Source: Paenibacillus rhizovicinus
GTDB taxonomy: Bacteria; Bacillota; Bacilli; Paenibacillales; Paenibacillaceae
Length of the DNA stretch: 64,000 nucleotides
NCBI RefSeq assembly: GCF_010365285.1
Contig: NZ_CP048286.1
Location: 6,374,001 to 6,438,000, forward strand
Reading direction: 5' to 3'
In this document: positions 16,338-26,076 of the stretch, piece after piece
How positions within the stretch are numbered: the stretch's first letter is position 1
Layout: each line of letters begins with the position of its first letter
The notes under the pieces: model-generated
What the model was told of the DNA's origin: nothing
The model's database searches: none
Seen by the model: only the letters and a program-made list of their open reading frames with translations
Made by a program: the position numbers and the translations under genes

Positions 16338-18094
16338 TTCAAGGTATTGGAGCATCATCTGGCATCGCGATTGGCAAAGCGTTCGTGCTTCCGAATTGGG
16401 AATGGGATCTGCCGGAGCAGAAAATCGACGTAGGCGATTTGGCACGCGAATTCGACCGGCTATACGAAGGGATCCGGACATCGAAGGTCGAGATCGAACA
16501 AATGAAGGATGAGCTGCGCGAAGCGGTGGGCCCGGAGGAAAGCTATATTTTCGACGCCCATCTCGCTATTCTGGACGATCCTGTCTTCATGAATGAAATT
16601 CAGGGGATTATCCAGCGTCAATACAAAGCGGCTGAAGTGGCGGTCAAGGAAGCGATCGATCATTTCGTTACCATGTTCGACCTTCTGGATGACGAATATA
16701 TGAAGGAGCGCGCCCTCGATATCAAGGATGTCGGGAATCGGCTGCTCAAACATCTGCTCGGTGCTCCGGAAATTACGCTGCCCTCCGATACGCAGCCGTT
16801 CATTCTGATCGCCAAGGAACTGTCGCCGTCGCAGCTCGCGCATTTGAACCCCAGCCATGTGCTCGGAATCGCGACGCTGGCCGGCAGTACGATCTCGCAT
16901 TCTTCCATCATGGCAAGGGCGCTCGGCGTTCCGCTCGTCGTCGGCATCGAATCGAAGCTGGAGGAGACGATCCAGACCGGCGATATGCTTATCATCGACG
17001 GCGGACTCGGCATCGTGCATCTTCATCCGGAACAGCCGCTTATCGATCTGTATACGGGCAAGCAGATCATGCAGTCGGAGAAGAAGCAGCAGCTGAAGGG
17101 AATCATCAGCTTCAAGCCGGTCACCCAAGACGGCAAGGAGATGGAGTTAAGCGCGAATATCAGCTCGCTGAAGGAGCTGAATGTCGCCCTGAACAGCGGT
17201 GCGAATGGCGTCGGCTTGTTCCGTACGGAGTTTCTGTACATGGACCGCAGCCGTCTGCCGCGCGAGGAAGAGCAGGTCGAGGTGTATCGGAGCGTTGCGG
17301 AGAAGCTGCACCCCAAACCGCTTATCATTCGGACGTTGGATATCGGCGGCGACAAGCAGCTGGATTATTTCGAACTGCCGGAAGAAGACAATCCGTTCCT
17401 CGGTTACCGCGCGATTCGAATCTGTCTCGACAAGACGGATTTGTTCAAGACGCAGCTGCGGGCGATTTTGCGTGCCAGCCATTGCGGCAACGTGAAGATC
17501 ATGTATCCGCTGATCTCCTCCGTCGACGAGGTGCGGGCTGCGAACAAGCTGCTTCAGGCATGCAAAGACGAGCTTCGCGCCGAAGGCGTTCCTTTCTCGG
17601 AAGAAATTGAAGTCGGCATTATGATTGAGCTGCCGGCCGCCGTTGTCATTGCCGATATGCTGGCCGAGGAAGTCGATTTCTTTAGTATCGGCACCAATGA
17701 TTTGATTCAATTCACGCTGGCGGTCGATCGGATGAACGAACAAATTTCCCATTTGTACGAACCGTTCCATCCTTCGGTGCTGCGGATGATCAAGCTGACC
17801 GTCGAAGCGGCGAAACGCAAAGGGGTTCATGTTGGCGTGTGCGGCGAAATGGCCGGGGATCTGAAGGCACTGCCCATCTGGCTGGCGCTGGACGTTGACG
17901 AGCTCAGCATGTCGGCGCATTCCATCCTGCCCGTGAAAGAACGGCTGTTGGCGCTGCGGCAGCAAGAAGCCCGCAAGTTGTTCGACCGTCTCTTAACCTG
18001 CAGCACAAGCGCGGAAATCCATGCTCTCCTTGAGCTGAAACCATCGGAAGAACAGAAGGCGGAAGCTTATCCGGATGTGTACAGAAGCTCCTGA
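16334..18094 (+). CDS. ptsI: PTS enzyme I (phosphoenolpyruvate-protein phosphotransferase)
   Basis: The 586-residue protein transfers phosphate from PEP to HPr. The active His189 lies in AGSTISHSSIMARALG. The PEP-binding barrel has DRSRLPREEEQ, GLFRTEFLYM, RTLDIGGDKQL, FFSIGTNDLIQFTLA and the C-terminal GVCGEMAGD with Cys near 503. GTG 16334 (overlap GTGA with the permease stop, preceded by GTGGAGGGG) gives MIQGIGASSGIAIG, the normal start. The gene directly follows the EIICBA gene and no ptsH lies between or beside them, unlike the usual ptsH-ptsI order. A hairpin ends the unit. Confidence 0.96.
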   Translation: MIQGIGASSGIAIGKAFVLPNWEWDLPEQKIDVGDLAREFDRLYEGIRTSKVEIEQMKDELREAVGPEESYIFDAHLAILDDPVFMNEIQGIIQRQYKAAEVAVKEAIDHFVTMFDLLDDEYMKERALDIKDVGNRLLKHLLGAPEITLPSDTQPFILIAKELSPSQLAHLNPSHVLGIATLAGSTISHSSIMARALGVPLVVGIESKLEETIQTGDMLIIDGGLGIVHLHPEQPLIDLYTGKQIMQSEKKQQLKGIISFKPVTQDGKEMELSANISSLKELNVALNSGANGVGLFRTEFLYMDRSRLPREEEQVEVYRSVAEKLHPKPLIIRTLDIGGDKQLDYFELPEEDNPFLGYRAIRICLDKTDLFKTQLRAILRASHCGNVKIMYPLISSVDEVRAANKLLQACKDELRAEGVPFSEEIEVGIMIELPAAVVIADMLAEEVDFFSIGTNDLIQFTLAVDRMNEQISHLYEPFHPSVLRMIKLTVEAAKRKGVHVGVCGEMAGDLKALPIWLALDVDELSMSAHSILPVKERLLALRQQEARKLFDRLLTCSTSAEIHALLELKPSEEQKAEAYPDVYRSS

Positions 18095-18161
18095 CGGAGA
18101 ATGGGATTACAAGAAATGATCGTCGCCGCCCATAAGCTGCACGGTGATCAATAGACGAAGA

Positions 18162-18190
18162 AGGGCGGCAAACCTGAGGTTTGCCGCCCT
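18162..18190. terminator. Hairpin between convergent ptsI and PfpI-like gene
   Basis: AGGGCGGCAAACCT pairs perfectly with AGGTTTGCCGCCCT across a 1-base centre. T-runs on both sides are weak, but position fits a shared terminator. Confidence 0.6.
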
Positions 18191-18223
18191 AATTATCGGT
18201 AGGTGATTCGTCGTTCGTTGCTG

Positions 18224-18748
18224 TTAGCCGCCGCGAAGCGCGTCGACGAACGCTTTGGCATAGGGCGGCAAATCCGGCGGACGTCGTGCCGAGATGAGGT
18301 TTCCGTCAACGACGACCGGTTCATCGAACCATTCGGCGCCGGCGTTCTCCATGTCATCGCGAATGCCCGGCGTGGAGGTCACTTTGCGGCCGTTCAGTAT
18401 TTTGGCGGAAACGAGCACCCAGCCGGCGTGGCAGATTTGGCCGATCGGCTTGGCTGCCGCGTCCATTTCCTGCACGAGCCGAAGCACCTTCGGATAGCGG
18501 CGGATCTTGTCCGGCGCCCAACCTCCGGGAACGAGCAAGCCGTCGATCGCGGCGCTGTCCATCTCATCGTAGGCGATATCGGCCGTTGCGGGCACGCCGT
18601 ATTTGCCGATGTGCGTGCGGCCTTTCTCCGGCCCGGCGAACAGTACGGTCGCTCCTTCTTCGCGGACTCTGTAAACCGGATACCATAATTCGAGATCCTC
18701 GAATTCATCGTCAAGCAGACAAATGATCGTTTTACCTTGCAGCGACAT
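18224..18748 (-). CDS. DJ-1/PfpI family protein
   Basis: The 174-residue protein has the DJ-1/PfpI fold. The nucleophile elbow is GQICHAGWVLVSA with the conserved Cys, and the supporting acidic residue is in LLDDEFEDLELWYP. Later landmarks are DGLLVPGGWAPDKIR and VTSTPGIRDDMENAGA. Members act as intracellular peptidases, deglycases or stress proteins; the exact activity is open. It is a single minus-strand gene with GGAGGAATAG before the ATG and is divergent from the VanZ-like gene. Confidence 0.88.
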   Translation of the reverse strand: MSLQGKTIICLLDDEFEDLELWYPVYRVREEGATVLFAGPEKGRTHIGKYGVPATADIAYDEMDSAAIDGLLVPGGWAPDKIRRYPKVLRLVQEMDAAAKPIGQICHAGWVLVSAKILNGRKVTSTPGIRDDMENAGAEWFDEPVVVDGNLISARRPPDLPPYAKAFVDALRGG

Positions 18749-18813
18749 AGCTATTCCTCCTTCTGACTAACTGTATTCAAACACTAGTACCCATTTTAAA
18801 CGAAGGTGATTCC

Positions 18814-19227
18814 ATGAAGCAAACCATGATACGGCGTTTTGCCCTTCTTCCGGCCGTCCTGATGATGCTGGCGATCTTCTGGCTGTCCTCGCGAACGAGC
18901 AATGAGCTGAATTCCGTGCTGCCTTGGTTTCAAGAGCTGTTTCCGTCCATGTCGAACTTCGATTGGGGACATTTCATCGCTTACTTCGCGTTAGGCTTGT
19001 CCTATGCTTACGGCTTCGGACGGCACGCCGGACGACCGTCCGTGAAAGCGTTCATCATCCTGTTATGCGTCGTATACGGACTGACGGATGAATACCATCA
19101 ATCGTTTGTCGCAGGGCGCACGCCTGACCTCTCGGACCTCCTTCATGACGGTATCGGCGCTGGCCTGGCCATGCTGCTGCTGACGATTCCGCAGGTGTTC
19201 AAACTGTGGAGAAAGCTGGCTGTTTAA
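18814..19227 (+). CDS. VanZ-like membrane protein
   Basis: This 137-residue membrane protein shows the VanZ signature: FLSS-like LAIFWLSSRTSNEL near the N-terminus, WGHFIAYFALGLSYAYGF in the middle, and YGLTDEYHQSFVAGRTPDLSD followed by LLHDGIGAGLAM. Three to four hydrophobic helices are seen. VanZ proteins give low-level teicoplanin resistance in some settings, but most homologues have no assigned function. GAAGGTG lies before ATG 18814. Confidence 0.88.
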   Translation: MKQTMIRRFALLPAVLMMLAIFWLSSRTSNELNSVLPWFQELFPSMSNFDWGHFIAYFALGLSYAYGFGRHAGRPSVKAFIILLCVVYGLTDEYHQSFVAGRTPDLSDLLHDGIGAGLAMLLLTIPQVFKLWRKLAV

Positions 19228-19377
19228 TCCGTTAGATGCAAAAATTACAACCTGTGCGGAAGAAGGACTTTACTGCAAAAAGTCGAATACCTTTAACGTC
19301 GAGCTACGCCTGAGAAAACCGCTGTACCAGATGCGTTTCCCAGGCTGTGCTTCTTTGAGGAGAAGGAGTGGACCATT

Positions 19378-19794
19378 TTGCAAAAGCGCTGTTCTTGCGG
19401 CGATACCATGCCAATGAAGCTGCGTACCGTCATTTATTCCAACAAGGTTGAAATCGATAATGTTCCGATTTACTCTTGCCCTTCCTGCAACCGCAGCGAG
19501 GTGTTTCCCGAAGTAAAGCCGGACTTGACTGGACTGATTGGTAAACTAGGTGCCCAGCCCGTAAAACAAACCTTTTTGTTTAACGAATGGAATGAATGGG
19601 CAAAGCTGTTAGTAGAAGCTTATCATGACCATAAACATTCCGATCCCGCAATCGTGAGACGGATGACTGAAGAACGGATCGACATGCTTCTTGACCTCTT
19701 GTCGGTCGCGCGGACAGCCGGGGACGATGAGTGGGTGGCTGATATACATAAGCGGCTGACGCAATTGAGCAGAAGCATGCTTCAATACGGTTAA
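19378..19794 (+). CDS. YgiT-type zinc-finger protein
   Basis: The 138-residue protein starts at TTG 19378, nine bases after AAGGAG. Cys5 and Cys7 in RCSCG and Cys34 and Cys37 in YSCPSCNRSEVFPEV form a CxC...CxxC zinc-binding pattern, as in YgiT/MqsA-type domains. The rest is helical (EWNEWAKLLVEAYHDHKHSD, EERIDMLLDLLSVARTAGDDE). No toxin partner is adjacent, so an antitoxin role is not supported. It precedes brxC and ccpA in one direction with a 16-base gap to brxC. Confidence 0.7.
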   Translation: MQKRCSCGDTMPMKLRTVIYSNKVEIDNVPIYSCPSCNRSEVFPEVKPDLTGLIGKLGAQPVKQTFLFNEWNEWAKLLVEAYHDHKHSDPAIVRRMTEERIDMLLDLLSVARTAGDDEWVADIHKRLTQLSRSMLQYG

Positions 19795-19810
19795 CAAAGG
19801 GTGTGACGGA

Positions 19811-20167
19811 ATGGAAATGCCGATTCCGCTTGCGACCATCGCCGATTGGGAAGACGCTTTCAGCGAATCCTTCAGCCAGCCGGTGCTGGTGTTCAAACAC
19901 AGTACGCAATGTTCAATCAGCAGCGGCGCTTACGATGAATTATCGAATTGGCTGGAGGACGCGAAAGCGTTATCCTTGAAGCCTGTCATGGTGCTCGTCC
20001 CGGAAAATCGAATCGCAGCCTATGCGATTGCGGAGCAATTGCAACTGAAGCATGAATCGCCCCAACTGATTATGGTGGATGGCGGCAAGGTGTCTTGGCA
20101 CGCTTCGCACTGGCGGATTACCTACTCAACATTAGACGAGCATCTCGGCACGCATTGCGAAAAGTAA
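19811..20167 (+). CDS. brxC: Bacilliredoxin BrxC / YtxJ-like thioredoxin-fold protein
   Basis: The 118-residue protein has the monothiol-glutaredoxin-like pattern of YtxJ: a CxxS active site in HSTQCSISSGAY, then LSLKPVMVLVPENR, AYAIAEQLQLKHESPQLIMV and a C-terminal strand-helix. The usual TCPIS reads QCSIS here. Bacilliredoxins remove bacillithiol from mixed disulfides on proteins. In Bacillus ytxJ lies near ccpA, as it does here (ccpA starts 72 bases downstream). GGGTGTGACGGA precedes the ATG. Confidence 0.85.
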   Translation: MEMPIPLATIADWEDAFSESFSQPVLVFKHSTQCSISSGAYDELSNWLEDAKALSLKPVMVLVPENRIAAYAIAEQLQLKHESPQLIMVDGGKVSWHASHWRITYSTLDEHLGTHCEK

Positions 20168-20239
20168 TATTTTGTCGTATGATTAACGATAAAGTGTTAT
20201 GGGGCGAGAGAAAAATTTGAACTAATGGAGAGAAGGACT

Positions 20240-21244
20240 GTGACGGTAACCATTTATGATGTAGCAAGAGAAGCAGGCGTGTCCATGGCAACTGTGTCGC
20301 GGGTCGTCAATAACAATCCAAACGTTAAACCTCAAACACGCAAGAAAGTATTCGAAGCCATTGAACGTCTTGGCTATCGTCCGAATGCGGTAGCGCGTGG
20401 TTTAGCAAGCAAGAAAACAACAACCGTCGGCGTAGTCATTCCCGACATTTCCAATGCGATCTTCGCAGAAGTAGCGCGCGGAATCGAAGATATCGCAAAT
20501 ATGTATCACTATAATATTATTTTGTGTAACGCGGATAAGAAGAAAGATAAAGAGATTCGCGTTATTAATACGCTTCTGGAGAAGCAAGTCGACGGCCTCC
20601 TGTTCATGGGCGGCGCGGTAACGGAAGACCATCTGCAGGCATTCAAGACAGCCAACGTGCCGATCGTGCTCTGCGCGACGACCGACGAGAACGGCTCGAT
20701 CCCTTCCGTTGACATCGATCATGAAGCAGCGGCGTTCGATGCCGTGCAAACGCTGATCAAGAACGGCCATCGTTCGATCGCCATGATCGGCGGCACTTTG
20801 CAGGATCCGGCGAACGGTTACGCGCGTTTCCAAGGCTATAAGCGCGCGCTGGAAACGGCGGGAATTCCGTACGACGAGAACATGGTTCGGATCGGCAACT
20901 ATCGTTATGAATCCGGAGCCGATGCGATGAAATACTTCTTGGAGCTGCCGTCCCGTCCGACCGCAGTATTTTCTGCGACGGACGAAATGGCAATTGGCGC
21001 GATTCACTGCATCCAGGACGCGGGCTTGAAAGTACCGGGCGATATTTCGGTCATCAGCGTGGATAACAGCCGCATGGCATCCATGGTAAGACCTCAATTG
21101 ACCGCGGTAGCGCAGCCGATGTACGATATCGGAGCGGTATCGATGCGGCTTCTGACGAAGCTGATGAAGAAAGAAACGGTTGAGAATCCGAGAGTCGTAC
21201 TGCCGTACGAAATCGTTACGCGTCAATCGGTTGGGAGTATCTAA
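20240..21244 (+). CDS. ccpA: Catabolite control protein A
   Basis: This LacI/GalR regulator has 334 residues, equal to B. subtilis CcpA. The helix-turn-helix is [20 protein letters not shown] and the hinge helix [14 protein letters not shown]. The periplasmic-binding-like core ([38 protein letters not shown]) is complete. CcpA binds cre sites when complexed with Ser46-phosphorylated HPr or Crh. GTG 20240 is used: it gives [13 protein letters not shown] and has AGAGAAGGA upstream. Its stop overlaps mtnN by one base (TAATG). Likely targets in this window are the acuA/acsA promoters. Confidence 0.96.
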   Translation: MTVTIYDVAREAGVSMATVSRVVNNNPNVKPQTRKKVFEAIERLGYRPNAVARGLASKKTTTVGVVIPDISNAIFAEVARGIEDIANMYHYNIILCNADKKKDKEIRVINTLLEKQVDGLLFMGGAVTEDHLQAFKTANVPIVLCATTDENGSIPSVDIDHEAAAFDAVQTLIKNGHRSIAMIGGTLQDPANGYARFQGYKRALETAGIPYDENMVRIGNYRYESGADAMKYFLELPSRPTAVFSATDEMAIGAIHCIQDAGLKVPGDISVISVDNSRMASMVRPQLTAVAQPMYDIGAVSMRLLTKLMKKETVENPRVVLPYEIVTRQSVGSI

Positions 21245-21948
21245 TGACAGCAGCTTATAGCAAGATCGGCATCATCGGTGCCATGGTTGAAGAAATCGAG
21301 CTGCTTCACAAGCATGTCGAGAAGACAAGCTCGTTCGTGAAAGCAGGGATTGAATACACGGAAGGCAGCCTTCACGGCCGTCAAGTCGTGTTCTGCAAAT
21401 CCGGCGTCGGCAAAGTGAATGCAGCGGTTTGCACGCAGCTGCTGATCGATGCAGGCGTGGATTGCGTGCTGTTTACGGGAGTCGCAGGCGCTGTATCACC
21501 GAGCTTGAACATCGGCGATATCGTCATTTCGACCTCGTGCCTGCAGCATGATATGGATGTGAGACCGCTCGGATTCGCAAGAGGGCAGATCCCGTTTCAA
21601 GAGACATGGGATTTCCGAGCCGCTTCCGATCTCGTCGAGCTTGCGGGCAGCGTAAGCGAGCATCTGTTTCCAGGACGCACGATGAAAGGCAAAGTGCTCT
21701 CCGGCGATCAATTCATCGCTTCCCGCGATGTTGTTCGGGAGTTGTACGAGGAGCTTGACGGAGCTTGCACCGAAATGGAAGGCGCTTCGCTCGCTCAGGT
21801 TTGCGCGATGAACGGTGTACCGTTTGTCGTCATCCGCTCCATGTCGGACAAAGCAGACGGATCGGCGCATGTGAATTTCGCCGAGTTCACCGTTCAGGCA
21901 TCCATTAATTCGCATGCGATCATCGAAGGCATGCTTCAACGACTGTAA
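21244..21948 (+). CDS. mtnN: 5'-methylthioadenosine/S-adenosylhomocysteine nucleosidase
   Basis: The 234-residue enzyme cleaves MTA and SAH in the activated methyl cycle. It starts with KIGIIGAMVEEIELL, where the Glu pair includes the catalytic acid. GVGKVNAAVCTQLL, FTGVAGAVSPSLNIGD, VLSGDQFI, the nucleoside-binding TEMEGASLAQV and the catalytic SDKADGSAHVNF all match the family. It is translated by TAATG coupling from ccpA, an unusual partner. A strong terminator follows. Confidence 0.95.
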   Translation: MTAAYSKIGIIGAMVEEIELLHKHVEKTSSFVKAGIEYTEGSLHGRQVVFCKSGVGKVNAAVCTQLLIDAGVDCVLFTGVAGAVSPSLNIGDIVISTSCLQHDMDVRPLGFARGQIPFQETWDFRAASDLVELAGSVSEHLFPGRTMKGKVLSGDQFIASRDVVRELYEELDGACTEMEGASLAQVCAMNGVPFVVIRSMSDKADGSAHVNFAEFTVQASINSHAIIEGMLQRL

Positions 21949-22004
21949 GCAGCGAGCTTGCTCGCCGAGCAGTATGTTGAAGGCGGTCGCAGATGAATGA
22001 CAAG

Positions 22005-22058
22005 TGGCAGCTTTCTCGCTCTTCCTTTACGGAAGGCGAGAGGCTGCCTCTTTGTTTT
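22005..22058 (+). terminator. Terminator of the ccpA-mtnN unit
   Basis: A long interrupted stem, GGCAGC-TTCTCGC-TTCC pairing with GGAA-GCGAGA-GGCTGCC, is followed by TCTTTGTTTT. Confidence 0.85.
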
Positions 22059-22128
22059 GTCCTATTGTCTTCGTATGTCATTGAATCATCTGCTCAGCGA
22101 TAACTTACCGTCAACTCCGGCCGATCGG

Positions 22129-23316
22129 TCAGAGCTGTTGGAGGACGATGGAGATGATTTCCGCATTACGGGCTGCGATTTCTTGCCGGCGCGGCATGGG
22201 CTGCCAGGATGCAAGCTCATCCAGCCAGCTGTTTGGCAGGGCTTCCTCGGCCATCGGCTGCCAATGCTTCTGCCATTGCTCGGGAAGCGGCTCATTCGCG
22301 TCGCTGTCGCTTAACCGGGCAATCAGGGGATGATCCGTCATGGCAAGCCATACGAACGCCCAGGCACGCGGTACGACGCGCCAAATGTCATACCCGCCGC
22401 CGCCGAGCGCTATCCATTTGCCATCCGTATGCTTGTGGGCGAGTTCATGAATGATCGCCGGCATGGACTGATAAATACGCATGCTGCAATGGATGTGCGA
22501 GAGCGGATCGAAGGCATGCGCATCGCAGCCATGCTGGCTGACGATCACATCGGGTTTAAAGAAAGCGGCTGCGCGCTCGACGGTCGAACGGAAGCTTTCC
22601 AGCCAGGAGTCATCCTCGGTGTACGGCTCAAGCGGGACATTGATCGACGTGCCGAAACCGGCATCCATGCCGCGCTCGGTCACGAAGCCCGTTCCAGGAA
22701 ACAAATACTTGCCTGTCTCGTGAATGGAATAGGTGCATACTTCGGGATCGGCATAGAACGTCCATTGGACGCCGTCGCCGTGATGAACGTCCGTATCGAT
22801 ATAAAGCACGCGAGCGCCATATTGCTGCCGTATATGAGCGATGGCGATCGCGGCGTCATTATAGACGCAGAAGCCTGATCCGCGGTCCGGAAAAGCATGA
22901 TGCAGTCCGCCTGCCATATGATAGGCATGCCGGGCTTGTCCGTTCATGACGACGTCCGCGGCCAAGACAGAGCCGCCTGCGATACCGGCCGCAGCCTCGT
23001 GCATGCCGGGAAAATAGGGGGTGTCTTCGGTACTCAGTCCATACTTGTCCGCTTTTGCGACGGCATCGCGATCGGGGGTCGGCACACTGAGACTGCGAAC
23101 GGTTTCTATGTAGTCCGGCCGATGAACGAGCTGCAATAACTCATCGTCCGCCATCGAAGCTTGCATCATATAAGCAGGGTCAAGCGCTCCCGCGGATTCC
23201 AGCAAATGCTTGGCAAGCGACAGCCGGATCGGGTTGAAAGGATGCTCTAGATTGAATTTATAGCGTTCTGCTTCGGGAGAATAGATATATACGGCATTGG
23301 CCGTCATGCTGTTCAA
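22129..23316 (-). CDS. acuC: Acetoin utilization protein AcuC (class II-like deacetylase)
   Basis: The 395-residue Zn-dependent deacetylase belongs to the histone-deacetylase superfamily. It begins VYIYSPEAERYKFNLEHPFNP as in AcuC. Catalytic landmarks are MAGGLHHAFPDRGSGFCVYND, YIDTDVHHGDGVQWTFY, VSQHGCDAHAFDPL and GGGGYDIWRV. In B. subtilis AcuC removes the acetyl group that AcuA puts on AcsA. TTG 23316 with AGGAAGGGG just before it, or ATG 23307, are the possible starts. It lies 42 bases after acuA; acuB, present between them in Bacillus, is missing. Confidence 0.93.
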   Translation of the reverse strand: MNSMTANAVYIYSPEAERYKFNLEHPFNPIRLSLAKHLLESAGALDPAYMMQASMADDELLQLVHRPDYIETVRSLSVPTPDRDAVAKADKYGLSTEDTPYFPGMHEAAAGIAGGSVLAADVVMNGQARHAYHMAGGLHHAFPDRGSGFCVYNDAAIAIAHIRQQYGARVLYIDTDVHHGDGVQWTFYADPEVCTYSIHETGKYLFPGTGFVTERGMDAGFGTSINVPLEPYTEDDSWLESFRSTVERAAAFFKPDVIVSQHGCDAHAFDPLSHIHCSMRIYQSMPAIIHELAHKHTDGKWIALGGGGYDIWRVVPRAWAFVWLAMTDHPLIARLSDSDANEPLPEQWQKHWQPMAEEALPNSWLDELASWQPMPRRQEIAARNAEIISIVLQQL

Positions 23317-23358
23317 CTGCCCCTTCCTGCAAATGCTTTACCTGCACGCCGGTGCTGG

Positions 23359-23991
23359 TTAGTACATGAACCGCTGCCTGAAGCGGACGCGGTCGAATTG
23401 CTGAATGGAGCTTAATGGCACTTCACGGCCAATACGAACCATGAGACAGTTCGCGGGATGGGCGCAAATTTCGGGATCGTCCGTCGCAAACCAAACCATG
23501 CCGGCTTCTTTCATGAGGTTCTCCATCATGGCACGGTAATCCCAGACGCTCAGCCCAGTTCCTTCGAGATCCCAGTGCCAGTAATATTCCGTCGTGTACA
23601 CGATGACGTTCTCCAATTGCTCCCGCTCGAAAGAGAGCAGAATCAACCGTTTGGCTAATCCGAGACCGCGATAGTCGTCAGCCACTTCGACTGCGCCTAG
23701 CTCGATCAAATCCGCCATATTGCCTTCCGACCAGGTTTCGAGCTCATCTGGATAATGGAAGGTCACATAGCCGACGATCATGTCGCCGTCCCTGGCCGCG
23801 ATTATGCGTCCTTCGGGAAGATCGGCGATTTCCAGTAGCGCTTTGTATTGCTCGGGCGGACGACGAAAAGCATCCAATTGGTCATGCAGCCTCATATTCG
23901 CCAGCCGATCGACAGGAAGCGGACCTTCAATGACGATTTCCCGGCCTTGAAAAGGAACGATTTCGGTGTTCGGCAGTTTGCGGTGTTCCAA
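23359..23991 (-). CDS. acuA: Protein acetyltransferase AcuA (GNAT)
   Basis: The TTG at 23991 has AAAGGAG nine bases upstream and gives 210 residues, equal to B. subtilis AcuA, starting MEHRKLPNTEIV. The GNAT core is ELGAVEVADDYRGLGLAKRL, with the acetyl-CoA loop RGLGLA. The N-terminal EGPLPVDRLANMRLHDQLDAFR is typical of AcuA. AcuA inactivates acetyl-CoA synthetase by acetylating its catalytic Lys. The upstream frame to 24075 has no start with a ribosome site. It is divergent from its substrate gene acsA and cotranscribed with acuC. Confidence 0.93.
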   Translation of the reverse strand: MEHRKLPNTEIVPFQGREIVIEGPLPVDRLANMRLHDQLDAFRRPPEQYKALLEIADLPEGRIIAARDGDMIVGYVTFHYPDELETWSEGNMADLIELGAVEVADDYRGLGLAKRLILLSFEREQLENVIVYTTEYYWHWDLEGTGLSVWDYRAMMENLMKEAGMVWFATDDPEICAHPANCLMVRIGREVPLSSIQQFDRVRFRQRFMY

Positions 23992-24094
23992 AGAAGTCGG
24001 CTCCTTTCTCAAATATAAGACACTATAAGGTTTCGACTTATAGCCAAACTTATATTTCACCGGAATGAAACGCAAAGCGCAGTCGTAAGGACGG

Positions 24095-24108
24095 CGATAG
24101 CGGTTTCA
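24095..24108 (-). promoter_or_regulatory. cre-like CcpA site upstream of acuA
   Basis: TGAAACCGCTATCG on the minus strand matches the cre consensus TGWAANCGNTNWCA at all positions but the last. It lies 104 bases upstream of the acuA start and 149 before acsA. Confidence 0.6.
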
Positions 24109-24179
24109 TCTTATGCTACCCTACTTATATCAAAAAAAAGTTAAAATGAAAAGCATGGCCTGTATAGCGATAGACATGA

Positions 24180-24200
24180 TATAATATGAAAGCGTATTCG
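24180..24200 (+). promoter_or_regulatory. acsA -10 element overlapped by a second cre-like site
   Basis: TATAAT (24180-24185) is followed at 24187-24200 by TGAAAGCGTATTCG, two mismatches from the cre consensus. A cre over the start point would let CcpA repress acsA. No good -35 is visible. Confidence 0.5.
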
Positions 24201-24256
24201 GGCACAACGGAAAGAGAGAATAAGCGGTTTTACTATGGGCAGGAGGATGATGATTC

Positions 24257-25981
<1,725 letters not shown>

Positions 25982-26030
25982 CAGTTATGAATGGCGAATG
26001 GAACTGAGCTAGCGCCGCTTCGCGGCAACA

Positions 26031-26074
26031 AAAAAACTTCCGCTGCATCGATTCGATGCGGCGGAAGTTTTTTG
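26031..26074. terminator. Bidirectional terminator between acsA and the PBP gene
   Basis: AAAAAACTTCCGC, then GCATCGATTCGATGC, then GCGGAAGTTTTTT form a long near-perfect hairpin with A-run and T-run, shared by the convergent genes. Confidence 0.92.
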
Positions 26075-26076
26075 TT

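Noticed and set aside
19378-19794. YgiT-type protein as an MqsA-like antitoxin
   Set aside because: No small toxin gene is adjacent and there is no DNA-binding HTH at its C-terminus.
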